From contig JBANAY010000003.1 in NCBI GenBank assembly GCA_037952775.1, positions 372,001 to 436,000 on the forward strand: a stretch of 64,000 nt of DNA, read 5' to 3'. The notes under the pieces were generated by a model. It worked only from the letters and a program-made list of their open reading frames with translations, made no database searches and had not been told where the DNA came from. Below, one piece after another: positions 23,538 through 35,021 of this stretch. The first letter of the stretch is position 1. Each line of letters begins with the position of its first letter. This DNA is from Clonostachys chloroleuca. Taxonomy: Eukaryota > Ascomycota > Sordariomycetes > Hypocreales > Bionectriaceae. Both the position numbers and the translations under genes were made by a program.

Positions 23538-25219
23538 ATGTGCGACTATTCCATGTTTTCAGAGGCTTCGCGCATCCTACAAGATGTGCTGCTCGCAGAC
23601 TCCCGCCTTGGTCTCCCGCCGTCGTTCGTCGAAGCTTCTAAGAAAATCAAGTTCGTTGGTGGCGATGATAAGCCTTTTGTCCTTACCCCTTTGAAAATAA
23701 CCGAGTCAAGCGCCTCATTGACTGCCCTAGTAGCCACTGCTGCAAATGTGGCGGCTGCGGAGAGGTACGGCATCGAATACCAAGACGTTGAAGTCAACAC
23801 AGATTTGGCCACTCTCTATCTAGAATCAGTCTTGCTTCCTACAATTGGTGGAAAGCATTTCCTTGAGAACAAACAGATGGCGATGGAGCTTGGGAAATTG
23901 GATATTTATCAGATGAGCAAGCCCATCAGACGCAATACGACCAACGTGTACCGGACAAAGGATGGGCGGTGGTACCACCTTCACGGTTCCATGAATGCGG
24001 GGCCTACAATGGCAATGATGGGCGTCCAGGATACCGACGCCACGCATGAGCAAGCTGTTGAGATATATAGCGAAAAAGTCTCACAGTGGGAGTCCAACGA
24101 GCTCGAACGTGTAGCCAACGACGAATACAAACAGGCAGGTGTTGTCTGCTACACACCAGAGGAATTTTTCTCAAGTGAGCATGGGAAAGCCATGTCCCAA
24201 GTGCCACTATGGGATTCAAAACCACTACGAGCACCGCGCAAAGGTTGGCCGAACTCAAAGGACCACGCGAGTTATCAACCTCTTGCAGGCTTCCGAATTA
24301 TTGACTTTTCTCGTGTCATCGCAGCTCCCGCTGTATCTAAGCTTCTAAGTCTCCTTGGAGCTGATGTACTTCGTGTATCCTGCGACAAGCTGCCTGAGGT
24401 GGCGGCAACAATGCCAGACCTGCAAACTGGAAAGCGAGACACAAATGTTGATATGAAAACTGAAGAAGGAAAGCGCACGTTTGCTGAGCTCGTCAAGGGA
24501 GCAGACATTCTCATCGATGGGTTTCGCCCTGGTGTTCTCGATCGCCTTGGCTTTAACTCAAAGACCTTGCGCGAATTGAACCCTAGCCTAATCTACATGC
24601 GCGAGAACTGTTACGGCTTCGAAGGTCCACTGGCCTATAGATCGGGCTGGCAGCAGATAAGCGACTGTTTAGTAGGCCTATCTTACCTTCAAGGTCGATT
24701 CCTTGGCCTCGATGAAGCCGTCGTCCCTCTCCTTCGTTAGTCTAGATCTAGGCCTTGATTACTCGTTCTGTTTGCTAACCTTGGGTCACAGCCAACTCTG
24801 ACTACCAAACAGGTTTGGTTGGTGCAGTTGCCGCCATCCAGGCCTTGATTGCTCGCACGAAAGATGACGTGACTTTTGACATTGACATCAGTTTGACGCA
24901 ATTCAACATGTGGTATTACCATCTTGGTTTACACTCAAAGGAACAACAGGCCAAGTTACTCGCTCGCGATCCAGAGTTTCAACTTCGCCACTTCGACGAT
25001 ATGCCCATTTTGGTCGCGAAAACGCATGCATCGCTCAAACGAGTTCGCCCAGACATGTTCAAACACCCAGAGTATTTCTGGGATATGAGTGGTAAAGGAT
25101 ACGGCCTGGAAGAGGACCTAAAGGTTCTTGCCCCTGCCTTCAAGTTTAGTAAGTCACATATTGGTTGGAAAGAGCCTACTGGGCGCAGAGGGCGATCGAA
25201 AGCAGAATGGCTTTCCTAG
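23538..25219 (+). CDS. Family III CoA-transferase (CaiB/BaiF type), 2 exons
   Basis: Exons 23538-24735 and 24792-25219 give 541 residues. Family III enzymes move CoA between acyl-CoA and carboxylic acids through an aspartyl-CoA intermediate. The sequence shows LAGFRIIDFSRVIAAPAVSKLLSLLGADVLRV (the family core), then LVKGADILIDGFRPGVLDRLGF and NPSLIYMRENCYGFEGP. Splicing at 24736 replaces the stop reached by reading on and restores VVPLLPNSDYQTG. The protein is double-length in fungal style, with a degenerate copy of the fold at the N-terminal side (about residues 1-240). It shares a divergent promoter with the AtuA-like gene and so probably acts in the same pathway, activating or exchanging an acid substrate. 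The substrate is unknown. Confidence 0.9.
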
Positions 25220-26673
25220 GCATCTTGATGGAGTATATCATCATTTCTTCTTTGATTTCATTGTTTTAGGATCTTTGGCAATAGTTTCAACCCCATAATT
25301 CATCTTAATGTAAGGTGTACTGCAAGAGAAGGGCTTCAGACTCCCAGTCAAATCTTTCGCCATGGGCCACAGCACAACAAGATCAGTCCATTGAAGAAAT
25401 CTACATAATTGAGCTGGGTCAACTGAGGCTGCCTACCTAATCCCTTTCAAACATCAATCTCTGAGGTTATTTTATTTTACCTTGTGAAATTCTTTACTAA
25501 ACCAGGAGGCGGCATCATAGCAGCTTCAGCCATGTGCGCTACTTCGTTCCCATGACCCAGTGCCAGAGTCAGAGCGGAATAGAATCTAAGCCATTTGGTT
25601 CCCTATCGTAACTACCATTAGGTTCTATGATCTTCATGGTCTAAGAATACATCAGGCAATACCTCGTTAATTGTCTGGGCAGTATCCCCTACCCTAGACC
25701 TAATAGGTAATTCAACTTGGGGAGAACTGGTGGAAAAGACCTTCTGAGATGGGTATGAGAACAGACAAATGAATTATTGAAACTTCAAATTACCTTATAT
25801 CTCGTTTAAGCTTATTGACACCAAATTTGTGAAAATACAATGCAAACTAGAATGTTGTCAGGTTGTTTACCAAATCTACCCAATCAGGATAACAACCAAT
25901 TTGCCTATCAACCCACTCATATTATGATATTAATTCCTTAGCACATAACTAGAAACGGAATTAATGATTCTACAATATTGAGCTTAATTTTATGTTTACT
26001 ACTGGGTTAATTGTTTGATATTATGTCGAAAGTCAAATTTTTGTCGGTCGTTCGCCTACTAGAGAATGATTTGGTCTGCCAATTTTGTCTCTATCAAACA
26101 GGCGGATGTAAATTCCCCTTTTAGTTTAGCGCCTAGTCAAGAGACCCACTGATAACCGATGACAAATTCCAAGCTCAAGAGGGCAAATCCGAGCACATTT
26201 CTGCCATTGATTCCGGATGATATTCTTTGTGAGAGTATGGAATGTGGTAGATGAAAACTTATCTGTAGTATGGGAATTGGATGTAGTGTAAGTTGGGGAA
26301 TAGCAAAAACGACGCAGATGTGAGTGAAATATTTGATTGTTGACCACATTACTCAAACAGACTCTCTCATTGGCCACTTGCCAGCCGTTTGTCCTTATCT
26401 CTTCCCCTTGCGAGCTCTTATCATGCACTCCTCAACAGCCAGTATTGCTTATCTCTGGAAGCCAATCGTAACGGACAGACTACTGCTGAATTGTGGGAGC
26501 ATCCGATCGCCGGAACCCATCTTCCTGCTCCCAGACGGAGGTGATAGATGTCTCTTCCATCACCTGTCTTGCTCACTTCAGTGACCCTGATGGATGTTCT
26601 GCACATGGGGCCCCCCTTTTCTCCCAGCTTGATGCTTCCCAATCGTCCAATCCCCGACAGCTAGTCACCATCT
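25220..26673. other. Intergenic region with repeat copy B
   Basis: No coding sequence is recognisable. AT-rich from about 25.7 to 26.1 kb, where copy B of the dispersed repeat lies. The final 300 bases are the promoter of regulator 2 and do not show an exact copy of the AACTCCGA octamer. Confidence 0.5.
25968..26030 (+). repeat. Dispersed repeat copy B
   Basis: Aligns over 63 bases with 12268-12331, sharing TTTACTACTGGGT and the flanks AGCTT and GT(G/C)GAA-like ends. Differences are rich in transitions. Parent element not identified. Confidence 0.55.
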
Positions 26674-28317
26674 ATGCCGGCCAACAGGTCGAGGCAGGGG
26701 TGTGATGAGTGCCGAAGGAGGCGGAGAAAGTGTGACGAGAAGAAGCCCACCTGCGGTCCCTGTTTCGACTACAACCGCGCCTGCAATTATACCTTGAATC
26801 TAGTCTGGGGCGGACGCTCTTTTTCCAAATCCCGGTTTGGGACCTGTCTGCAAGCCCAGAACCCCCAGCTACTAAAATATGTAGAGATGCCCAGCCAATA
26901 CATCCCTCCTGCTCGGCCCTCCTGTATATGTAACTAACTCCTATTTCCTTCACTACAGACAATGATGGTGGCGAGTTCATCTATGGCACGAATGACCTTG
27001 CCAGAGATTCCGCCTCACTACCGCACACACAGCTCCCGGTGATCCCACAGAGTCTTCCAAATGGCATGCCAATGCCCCCGCGATATAGGAAGCTCTTGGA
27101 TTACCTTGCGAAAGACGTCTTGGCTTCTTTGTCCTGTCATCCCTCTATCCATGAGGATCTTTGTCGTGGATTGGTCCCCGCAATGCTGCATTCGCCTCAT
27201 CTACTATCTGCAGGCCTTGCCTTGTCGGCAGCAGGGTTTCTTTCTCGAGGGTTGGTCATGATAGACGGCACCGACGTATCTCGAATTATTGTCCACCTGC
27301 AGTCTTCAGGCTTATCGCTGTTGAGGGCGGCCTTGGAGCGAGGCCAGATGGACGAGGTCTCGCTATCAACATGCATCATCTGGTGCCTGGCGGATGTTTT
27401 CTCAACCAGACAAGGAGTTTCATCGTGGCGCATTCATCTCGAGGGGGTCAGGGCGATTCTTGGAAGCAACAAAGAATTTCAAGATATCCTCGCCAAGCCA
27501 GGGCCTACCCAATCTGCCCTGAAGCATTTGTATCAACTATACCTTTCTCTGCAAACTTTACCTCACGTGCCGTCATTGCCCCAAGTAGAGACATTGACAG
27601 AAACAGTGGCCGCGGAGATTTCCTCTGAGCCAGAGATGACTTCTCACCCCAAAATAGATGGCTTCCTAGGGTATAGCGAGGAGCTTCTCGGCGTCTTACA
27701 ACGGATTGCTCAATTGACCAACCAAGGCCAAAATAGCGAAGACTCCATCCGCTTGGAAGCAGACATACTGCTAGGGAGGGTGAAAGGCCTCATAGCTCGA
27801 GACATGAGCGCGCCTCCGAGCGTTTCCATATCTTCCGACCTATCCACCGAATCCGGAAGGGACTTTGAGCTCTGCAACAAAGTATTTCAACAGGCGACTT
27901 TAATTCACCTATATCGAAGGCTCTACAATTTACCTTCTGGATCAGCGCCGATACAAGGTGCATTGAGTGAGATGATAGAGCTGATCAACAGCATGACGCA
28001 AGGGCAGCCCTGCCATACTTGGGTTGCAATGGCGATGCCGCTTTTTACCATGGGTTGTGAGGCATTTAGTGATGAACAGAAGGATTTCGTCCTCGACAAA
28101 ATCCATAAATTCGAAGTTTGCCTTGGATCGCTGCATGTACGTGTTCTTAGGCAAGCTCTCGAGGATATTTGGAAGCTCAGGCTTGATCGAGGAGACGTTG
28201 ATGGCACTCTTTGTGCCGGGCTATTTTTAAGTAAGCAATTTTGATCCGCTGGTAAATTCCAAGCTAACTCTCGATTCACCAAAAGACGAAGTTCAGTACA
28301 ATATTGTACTTTTCTGA
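26674..28317 (+). CDS. Zn2Cys6 transcription factor (regulator 2)
   Basis: The N-terminus MPANRSRQGCDECRRRRRKC with KKPTCGPCFDYNRACNYTL gives a complete binuclear zinc cluster, followed by WGGRSFSKSRFG as in the Fungal_trans_2 (DUF3468) group. An intron ends at 26958, after which NDGGEFIYGTNDLA and the long regulatory domain follow; its donor is uncertain. The domain contains LLSAGLALSAAGFL and WRIHLEGVRAILG. Reading straight on stops at 28244. A consensus donor at 28231 and an acceptor ending at 28285 instead give a short last exon (NEVQYNIVLF) ending at 28317, which I prefer. The gene flanks the CoA-transferase and may be a second cluster regulator, but its promoter lacks the shared motif. 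Confidence 0.85.
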
Positions 28318-28593
28318 CTGTCCTTTTTTCTAGCAAGGTGTGACTATGATATTTACACATTGATCGGTTTGACATTCAGACTAATGATGAGCTTAACGAG
28401 AATGATAATGAAAGAAACGTTTTCGTTTTGGCAACTGCAACTCCCCTATGTACTATAAATGACATTGAAGACTGAGGCCTGAATTTCCTTAACATACGCC
28501 TCTTATTCGAATTGTCTCATTGCATCTCTATTTCAAGGTCACACATCGTGACTTCATAAACTCTTGTCCCTTTAAGCGTCAAATGTAGGCGAT

Positions 28594-30087
28594 TTACAAT
28601 TCGTCGTTAGCATCAATCATCTTGCTCAGAGGGCCCTTTTTAACCATGATACTCATGACCTCATATAAGATATCGGCAGCAGCCATCGTGGTGAGTTCAG
28701 CGTTGGTATCATACGCAGGCTATAGATAACGTCAGCTCATGCTTGCAAGATAATGGGGCGGAGGAACCTACAGCAACCTCGACAATATCTGCAGCAATCA
28801 AGTTCAGACTCTCCAAGCCCCGGAGAATAGTGCGGAACTCTCTGGTTGACCAGCCGCCAGTCTCAGGAGTTCCGGTGGCAGGGGCCACGGAGGGATCTAG
28901 TGTATCGATATCGATCGAAAGGTAGACAGGGTTCTCCGTTCCGACTCGCTTGAGGATGCGGTCAATGATACCATCAGTGCCAATGGTGTCGATCTCACGG
29001 GCTTCGACGATCTCGAAACCGCAGTATCCGTCGTTATCGTAGTCGCTGGGGCCGCTGAGGGTGGTTCGGATACCGGCGTGGATGTTGGAGTGGTTGGACA
29101 GCAGACCCTCCATGGAGGCGTGGTAGAAGTAGGTGCCGTGGTTGATGCTCGCGACCTCGGAGGGAGAACCGCCAAAGACCTTGGGCTTCCCTGGGCGAGT
29201 AAGTTAGAAGTTTTGTCAGAGATGGCGAAATGAGGAAGAATAAGATGAGTTCGTGTGTCGCTAAATAAGGCTTACAGGTATCAAGATGGCTATCGAAGTG
29301 AATGACGGTAACTGGCCCATACGCCCGATTAATTGATCGCAAGAGAGGAAGAGTGATGGTGTGGTCGCCACCCAGGGTAATGATACGGGGCAGAGTCTTG
29401 CCGCTCTTGGCAGGACCCTTCTTATGAGAATCAGTCATTGGAGAGCGAGAAAGAAGGCTGAAATGGCCTTCTTCGATCTGGCGGAGGGCGAAAGTGTTGT
29501 CATAGCTTCGAACCCAATCAGTTGTTAACTTCTTACGCGGTAGTACCGAGTATTTGCTTACGAGGTAACAGGGATGTCGCCGCAGTCCAACACGGTAGCC
29601 CAGCTGTTGAATGGGTTGGTAGCGAGGGGTACATTGTAACCTCCACTAATACATGTTGATCAGCAGGCTGGAGGAGGGGGTAGTGAGGTATTGGTCGTAC
29701 TAGAGGTTCAATCTTCGAGAGCCCTGCCGAATACCGGAGGGGCCGAAGCGAGCACCGGGGCGGTACGAAGTACCGGTGTCGAAGGGTGCACCTGTGTTAA
29801 GGAGAAAGGTTAGCTCTCTAGCAGAGGTCTTCTTCTAGTGTTGAAAGCTTCATACCGAGGAAGGCAATGTCGTACTTGACATTGGCATTGTTCAAGCAGG
29901 GCTGGTAGGGGAGACGGCCGAAGGTAGAGATGCCGGAAAAGACAGAATCGGCCTGAGTGCCACCGTCTCCAGGAAGTTTATTGTACCAGAGACCTTCGTG
30001 AGGTCCAGACATGGTTTTTTGCTTGTGATCTCCATGGGCGGAGGCGATTGTTGCCCAACCAAGGGCGAGGAGAGAAGTGAAATGCAT
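28594..30087 (-). CDS. Secreted agmatinase-like ureohydrolase, multi-exon
   Basis: This is a member of the arginase/agmatinase family: Mn-dependent hydrolysis of a guanidino group, producing urea. Metal-ligand motifs are [20 protein letters not shown] (the usual HFDAH is HFDSH) and [20 protein letters not shown]. The start at 30087 gives [19 protein letters not shown], a signal peptide, so the enzyme should enter the secretory route; an upstream ATG at 30135 would hide it. Introns lie near 29.85-29.79, 29.72-29.64, 29.56-29.50, 29.27-29.19 and 28.77-28.72 kb. The signal peptide plus agmatinase domain is a known fungal subgroup whose true substrate is uncertain (agmatine, guanidinobutyrate or other). 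Divergent from a MATE transporter. Confidence 0.88.
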
Positions 30088-31135
30088 GATTTGGAGTAGA
30101 GGGAACACCGAGTGGGATCTTTGCCTCACTGACACAAGGTGATATGTGAAAATTGAAGGCGATGGAGAACTGCCTATGTAGTAGAAAATCCTGGCGGCCA
30201 GTATTTATGTACCGTCTCGGCAAAATTGCAAGTTGTCATAGATGGACAGCAACTGGATCTCCCTCCCTCCTCCCATCCGGTTACTCCTCTCCATCAAACT
30301 AGTCCTTGACTAGAGATTCAACCACTGATGCATTATCGTCCATCTGTTGGTAGGGTGTCATGACGTTCTGATATGCGAGGCGCGTAGTTGCCCCGAAAGG
30401 GTTTAGCCATGATGATGCGAGTCGGAGGGATCGAGGCCGTGGCTTCACCCCATTCAAACGGTTTCTTCTCTCCCCACAAAGTGCCTAAGTTGCCTAAAGC
30501 AGTAAGCGGGGTAAGCGTCTGATAAGGTGCCGTGTCGAATGAGAACTCAGAATCTGCCACTTCGTCCAATGGCATATTTGTATCTATCGGGTTCACAACA
30601 TCCACCACTAGGGAGCAGACACGCCAAAGTTAACTCTTGGCCAATCTCAGAGCTGTATCGGTATTGTATTTCCTCGTCCGTTTCATCGCGTCATTTGTAA
30701 TACGGCATGGAAACTAGCGGTGGCGGATCCAATTTAACGTAGCACCGCATTTCTGTTGGCCCCCTTTTTTTCTCACACGATAAGAGACATTTTATGAGAA
30801 GCGGAAAAAGCTGTCTTATACTGGATAAATGCATACTCTGAATCACTCATCATGATAGAGATATGGGAGACAACATTACTGGCTTATCGTTGCGGTTGGT
30901 AATAAGAAAGTATTTACTGGTATTCATGCTTTATTTAAGAGTAACTACGCAAATGCCGCACTTGGTCAGACACACATCCCTCGTGACCTTGATCAGCTTG
31001 TAATACATCTTTTCAGCTGTGGCCTGACACTGTTTCACCCACGCGAAAACGACAAGCTTTCCAACGCAAAAATCTGACACATAAGATTCCACAAAAAGTT
31101 TGTGCCAGGTTTCTCATAAACATCGTCGAAAGAAA
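30088..31135. promoter_or_regulatory. Divergent region between agmatinase-like gene and MATE gene
   Basis: About 1 kb with promoters on both sides. On the minus strand, 30608-30299 contains protein-like stretches in two frames (WGEKKPFEWGE; LAYQNVMTPYQQMDDN, ending at a TAG) that may be a degraded gene fragment. No intact gene seen. Confidence 0.4.
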
Positions 31136-32668
31136 ATGAGCTCTCCTAAACACCAGCTGCCAGGAATACCCGAGTCTATAGAGACTCAACCGGATGAAAG
31201 CTCCCGCCTGCTTCCACCCGCCTCGCTGTCATCCTCAATCAGTACGGCGACCCCTGATGAAAATGATTATGAGAAGACGCAAGGATGGCTGTCGGAGATG
31301 TGGTTCTTGACAAAAGCCTCCATCCCAGTCATCCTCGCCTACATGCTGCAAAACAGTCTTCAGACATTTTCTATCCTCATCGTTGGACGCCTGTCTCCTG
31401 AGGCTCTGGCCACTGCCGCCTTTTCTTTCATGTTTGCTATGGCGACAGCCTGGCTCATTGCTCTCGGCGGAACTACCGCCCTTGACACTCTAGCATCGAG
31501 TAGCTTCACGGGGTCATCGGACAAGAAGAGCCTCGGAATTCTTCTCCAGCGAGGTCTCATTGTCTTGACGGGCTACTACATGGTCGTCATGATCATCTGG
31601 TTTACCTCGGAGCACATCTTCCGAGCTCTGGGACAAGACGAGTATATTTGTCTTCAAAGTGCTCGCTTTTTGCAGCTTCTGGCCCCTGGGGGACTTGGCT
31701 ACGTTTGGTTCGAGTGTATGAAGAAATTCCTCCAGGCGCAGGGCGCATATCGGGCGGGTACATATGTTCTGCTCATAACATCTCCTCTCAATGCCTTTTT
31801 GAACTATTTGTTCATTTATAAGCTGGGCCTTGGGCTGGATGGAGCGCCAATCGCTACAGGAATCTCTTACTGGCTCTCTTTCATTCTACTGGTGGCCTAC
31901 TCGGCTTTCATTCAAGGCAAAGAGTGCTGGGATGGATTCGCCCCGCGAAAGGCAGTGGCTCATCTCTGGCCGTTTGCTAGACTGGCTTTTCTCGGCGTGA
32001 TCCATGTCGGAACGGAATGGTGGGCTTTTGAGATTGTTGCTCTCGCCGCCGGCCGGCTTGGAACAATCCCGCTTGCGGCCCAGTCGGTTGTTATGACGGC
32101 GGACCAGATCATCAACACGATTCCCTTTGGATTGGGCGTAGCGGCATCCTCTCGCCTTGGTAACCTATTGGGCGCCGAAGATACCCGGGGGGCAAGACGC
32201 TCTGCACACAGCGCTGCAGTCCTGTCGGTGATATTCGGCACAGTAATTCTGGCTGTATTGATGATATCTAAGAGAGAAATTGGAAGGCTTTTCAACGATG
32301 ACGAGCGAGTCATTGATCTTGTGGTTGCAATCATGCCCTATGTTGCATTATTTCAGATTGCAGACGGATTGAATGGTAGTTGCGGAGGAGCACTTAGAGG
32401 CATGGGTCGCCAATGGATTGGAGCAGTGGTGAATTGTATTAGCTACTACGGTTGCGCTCTACCTGGTGGTATCTATCTGGCGTTCCATGGATGGGGGCTA
32501 CAGGGACTCTGGATGGGACAGTGTGTAGCTCTGTTTCTTGTCGGTATACTAGAGTGGATCATTGTAGGGCTGAGCAACTGGGACGTAGAAGTGAAGAAGG
32601 CATCGGATAGACTGGTGGCCGGCGGATTGGGAGGCGGTGGATATGGCACTATTCATGGTGAAGCGTAA
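31136..32668 (+). CDS. MATE-family efflux transporter
   Basis: An intronless frame of 510 residues from the ATG at 31136, chosen for its strong context (gaaaATGAGC); an in-frame GTG lies 12 codons upstream. A hydrophilic N-terminus of about 70 residues leads into twelve hydrophobic segments in two MatE halves. Family features are SIPVILAYMLQNSLQTFSILIVGRL at the first helices, ALGGTTALDTLASSSFTG, the second-half VGTEWWAFEIVALAAGRLGT, and GVAASSRLGNLLGA. MATE proteins export cationic or drug-like compounds by Na or H antiport, in the plasma or vacuolar membrane. Sharing a divergent promoter region with an agmatinase-like gene makes a polyamine-like substrate conceivable, but this is inference. 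Confidence 0.92.
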   Translation: MSSPKHQLPGIPESIETQPDESSRLLPPASLSSSISTATPDENDYEKTQGWLSEMWFLTKASIPVILAYMLQNSLQTFSILIVGRLSPEALATAAFSFMFAMATAWLIALGGTTALDTLASSSFTGSSDKKSLGILLQRGLIVLTGYYMVVMIIWFTSEHIFRALGQDEYICLQSARFLQLLAPGGLGYVWFECMKKFLQAQGAYRAGTYVLLITSPLNAFLNYLFIYKLGLGLDGAPIATGISYWLSFILLVAYSAFIQGKECWDGFAPRKAVAHLWPFARLAFLGVIHVGTEWWAFEIVALAAGRLGTIPLAAQSVVMTADQIINTIPFGLGVAASSRLGNLLGAEDTRGARRSAHSAAVLSVIFGTVILAVLMISKREIGRLFNDDERVIDLVVAIMPYVALFQIADGLNGSCGGALRGMGRQWIGAVVNCISYYGCALPGGIYLAFHGWGLQGLWMGQCVALFLVGILEWIIVGLSNWDVEVKKASDRLVAGGLGGGGYGTIHGEA

Positions 32669-33236
32669 CTCGGCTTGAAGATGTACATATCGTTTAGTTT
32701 GATCGTCAATAGGTTGAATTATCCGATATACTCAAGGGAGGCCCTTTTCATGCTCGTACATCTTGCCAGCTCTTGTCAAGGAGTCATGCAATTATCGAGA
32801 TGTTCTCTTTGCTTCCTTATCTTACGCCCGCTCGGCCGGGGTTTGAGGTTGGTTCCACTCCCCCTTGTGCCCCCACACACCCCAACACTGGTTGTGATAA
32901 GACTCTGGTGACATTCCGAGTGTTCCAGGGACTGTTTGATAAGAGAAGCCGCGAAGTGGCGCCTTTTTGTATGCATGATGGTGCGCGTTGAGCAGAGCTG
33001 ACCACTTGGTTCCCATACTTAGCCAGCCATGAAGGATAACCCCCGTTATCTTCATCTCCCTATAGAACCTATTGTGCAGGGCTACCACAACTCAATATAT
33101 ATTTGGGTGCCATCTCTCTCTCTTCTATAATGTTACTAACCAAAGAAGTGGCATGAACCTCAAAGATAATTAATTTCATTTAATTCCCAAGCCCTGTTGT
33201 CTTCCGTTTATACACACTCTCTGGTTTACTCCCATC
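32669..33236. other. Intergenic region, permease promoter
   Basis: No gene seen; a series of short antisense frames at 32.8-33.1 kb have no family resemblance. Confidence 0.45.
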
Positions 33237-35021
33237 ATGGGTACATTCAACAACGAAAAGTCCTCAGCCAGGACCGAGAAGAGGCCGATACCTGGCGAAG
33301 ACACTATTGCTATTCCTGAGAGCCGAGTCAATGCGTCCGGCCATAATGATCAACTCAGTCGACAGTACGGGCTTCTTGAAGCAGCCGGCATGGCAGTGAC
33401 CATCAACAACGCCTGGGTTGTCCTGGGTTCTTCCATCTCTGTTTCTCTTTGTAAGTGTAACTAAATTCAATGCAAAATGGGGAACATTCCTGTTAAAAGA
33501 CTAATGCTATCTCGCGATTAGTGAACGGGGGCCCTCCCGGTGTCATATTCGGTCTCATAGTGGCAGTGTTCTACTATAGCTTCATCGGCATGAGCCTTGC
33601 GGAGGTACGTTCGATCCACGCGATAAAATATCCAACTGGAACCTAAAAAGAAGAACATAGTTCGCATCGTCGTTCCCATCTGCGGGAGGTGTCTACCACT
33701 GGGCTACGATCGCCGCCGGGCCGAGTTGGGGGCGAATCACCGGCTTCTTCACGGGTTGGCTCAACTTTTACGGTTCAATTTTTGGTCTCGCCTCACTCGT
33801 CCAAATAGCCGCTAACGCTGGAGTACAACTCTACGCCATATACAATCCCGCATACGCCGCCGAAGCATGGCACGTTTATATCGCATACCTCGTTATCCTC
33901 CTCTTCAGCACGCTGTTGGTTCTCTTCGCCAACCGGCTTGCGCCATACTCTCAACACCTGGGGTTGTTCTTGGTTGTCTTTGGAGGCATTGCCACCATCA
34001 TCGTCCTTGCCACGATGCCTTCTGAGCATTCATCGAATGACTTTGTATGGACCTCCTTCAACGAGAATAACCTAAGTGGTTGGGAAGGAGGCGTTGCCTT
34101 CATGATTGGTGTTCTAAATGGCGCCTTTACGATCGGAACGACAGATGTCATTACTCATATGGCTGAAGAGATGAAGAATCCTGAGAGAGATCTTCCAAAA
34201 GCCATCTTTTTGCAAATCGGCATTGGTGGTGCTTATGGTTTGGCATATGCTGTCGCTCTAGCATACGCCATCTCGGATATTACTGCACTCGACGCTGGCG
34301 TAAACAACTTTCCACTAGCTGGAATCTACAGACAGGCCACAGGAAGCCCGGCTGCCACCTTCGGGCTTTTGTTCATCATTTTCCTGTCTGTTGTATGTTC
34401 CGTCATTGGCAGCCTGCTCTCTTGCTCGCGAACCTACTGGGCCCTGGCTAGGGACAATGCTGTTCCTCTCTCTGGCGTATTCCGGAGAGTCAACGAGACT
34501 TTGAGCTGCCCACTTGAGTCTACCCTATTCGTTGCAATTGTGACCACGGCGATAGGAGCCATCCCTATAGCAAGCACTGTCGGCTTCAGCAATCTCACCG
34601 GATCATTCATCATCCTTAGCACAGTTTCATACGCTATCCCAATGGTCGCAAACCTTTCCACTGGTCGAAAGTACTTTACGAAGGGACCTTTCAGCCTCCG
34701 TGGCCTGAAGGGATGTGTGATTAATTCTTTGGCTATCGTATTCATTGTGTTGTTCGACGTCTTCTTTTGCTTTCGTAAGTTTACCGAGTTCTGTTTTCTG
34801 CCATCTCGCTTTCCCAATATATCGGCGTACTCACATTATTTCTAACAGCTTTGGCGTTGCCTTTTGACGTGACTACAATGAACTACAATTGCGTGATTCT
34901 CGTCGGCGTTCTCATAATTACAGCCTTGTGGTGGCTGGTACATGCGACAAAACACTACCCCGGCCCTATGTTTAAGGACATTTACGTACACGAGGAAGAA
35001 ACACAATCAGAAAAGAACTAG
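33237..35021 (+). CDS. Amino-acid/GABA/choline-type permease (APC superfamily), 4 exons
   Basis: Exons 33237-33450, 33522-33604, 33661-34774 and 34849-35021 give 527 residues. A polar N-terminus precedes about 12 helices. Signatures are VNNAWVVLGSS-like helix 1, NGGPPGVIFG, SFPSAGGVYHWATIAAG, and ITHMAEEMKNPERDLPKAI, the Glu-Glu loop typical of fungal GABA and choline permeases (Uga4/Hnm1 group). A further loop reads LSCSRTYWALARDNAVP. The last splice restores FPLALPFDVTTMNY and the C-terminal tail. Probably a plasma-membrane importer of an amino acid, GABA or choline. It lies beside a MATE and an agmatinase-like gene. Confidence 0.92.

Noticed and set aside
18035..28317. Possibility of a secondary-metabolite biosynthetic cluster
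   Set aside because: No polyketide synthase, NRPS, terpene cyclase or prenyltransferase is present; the enzymes look catabolic.
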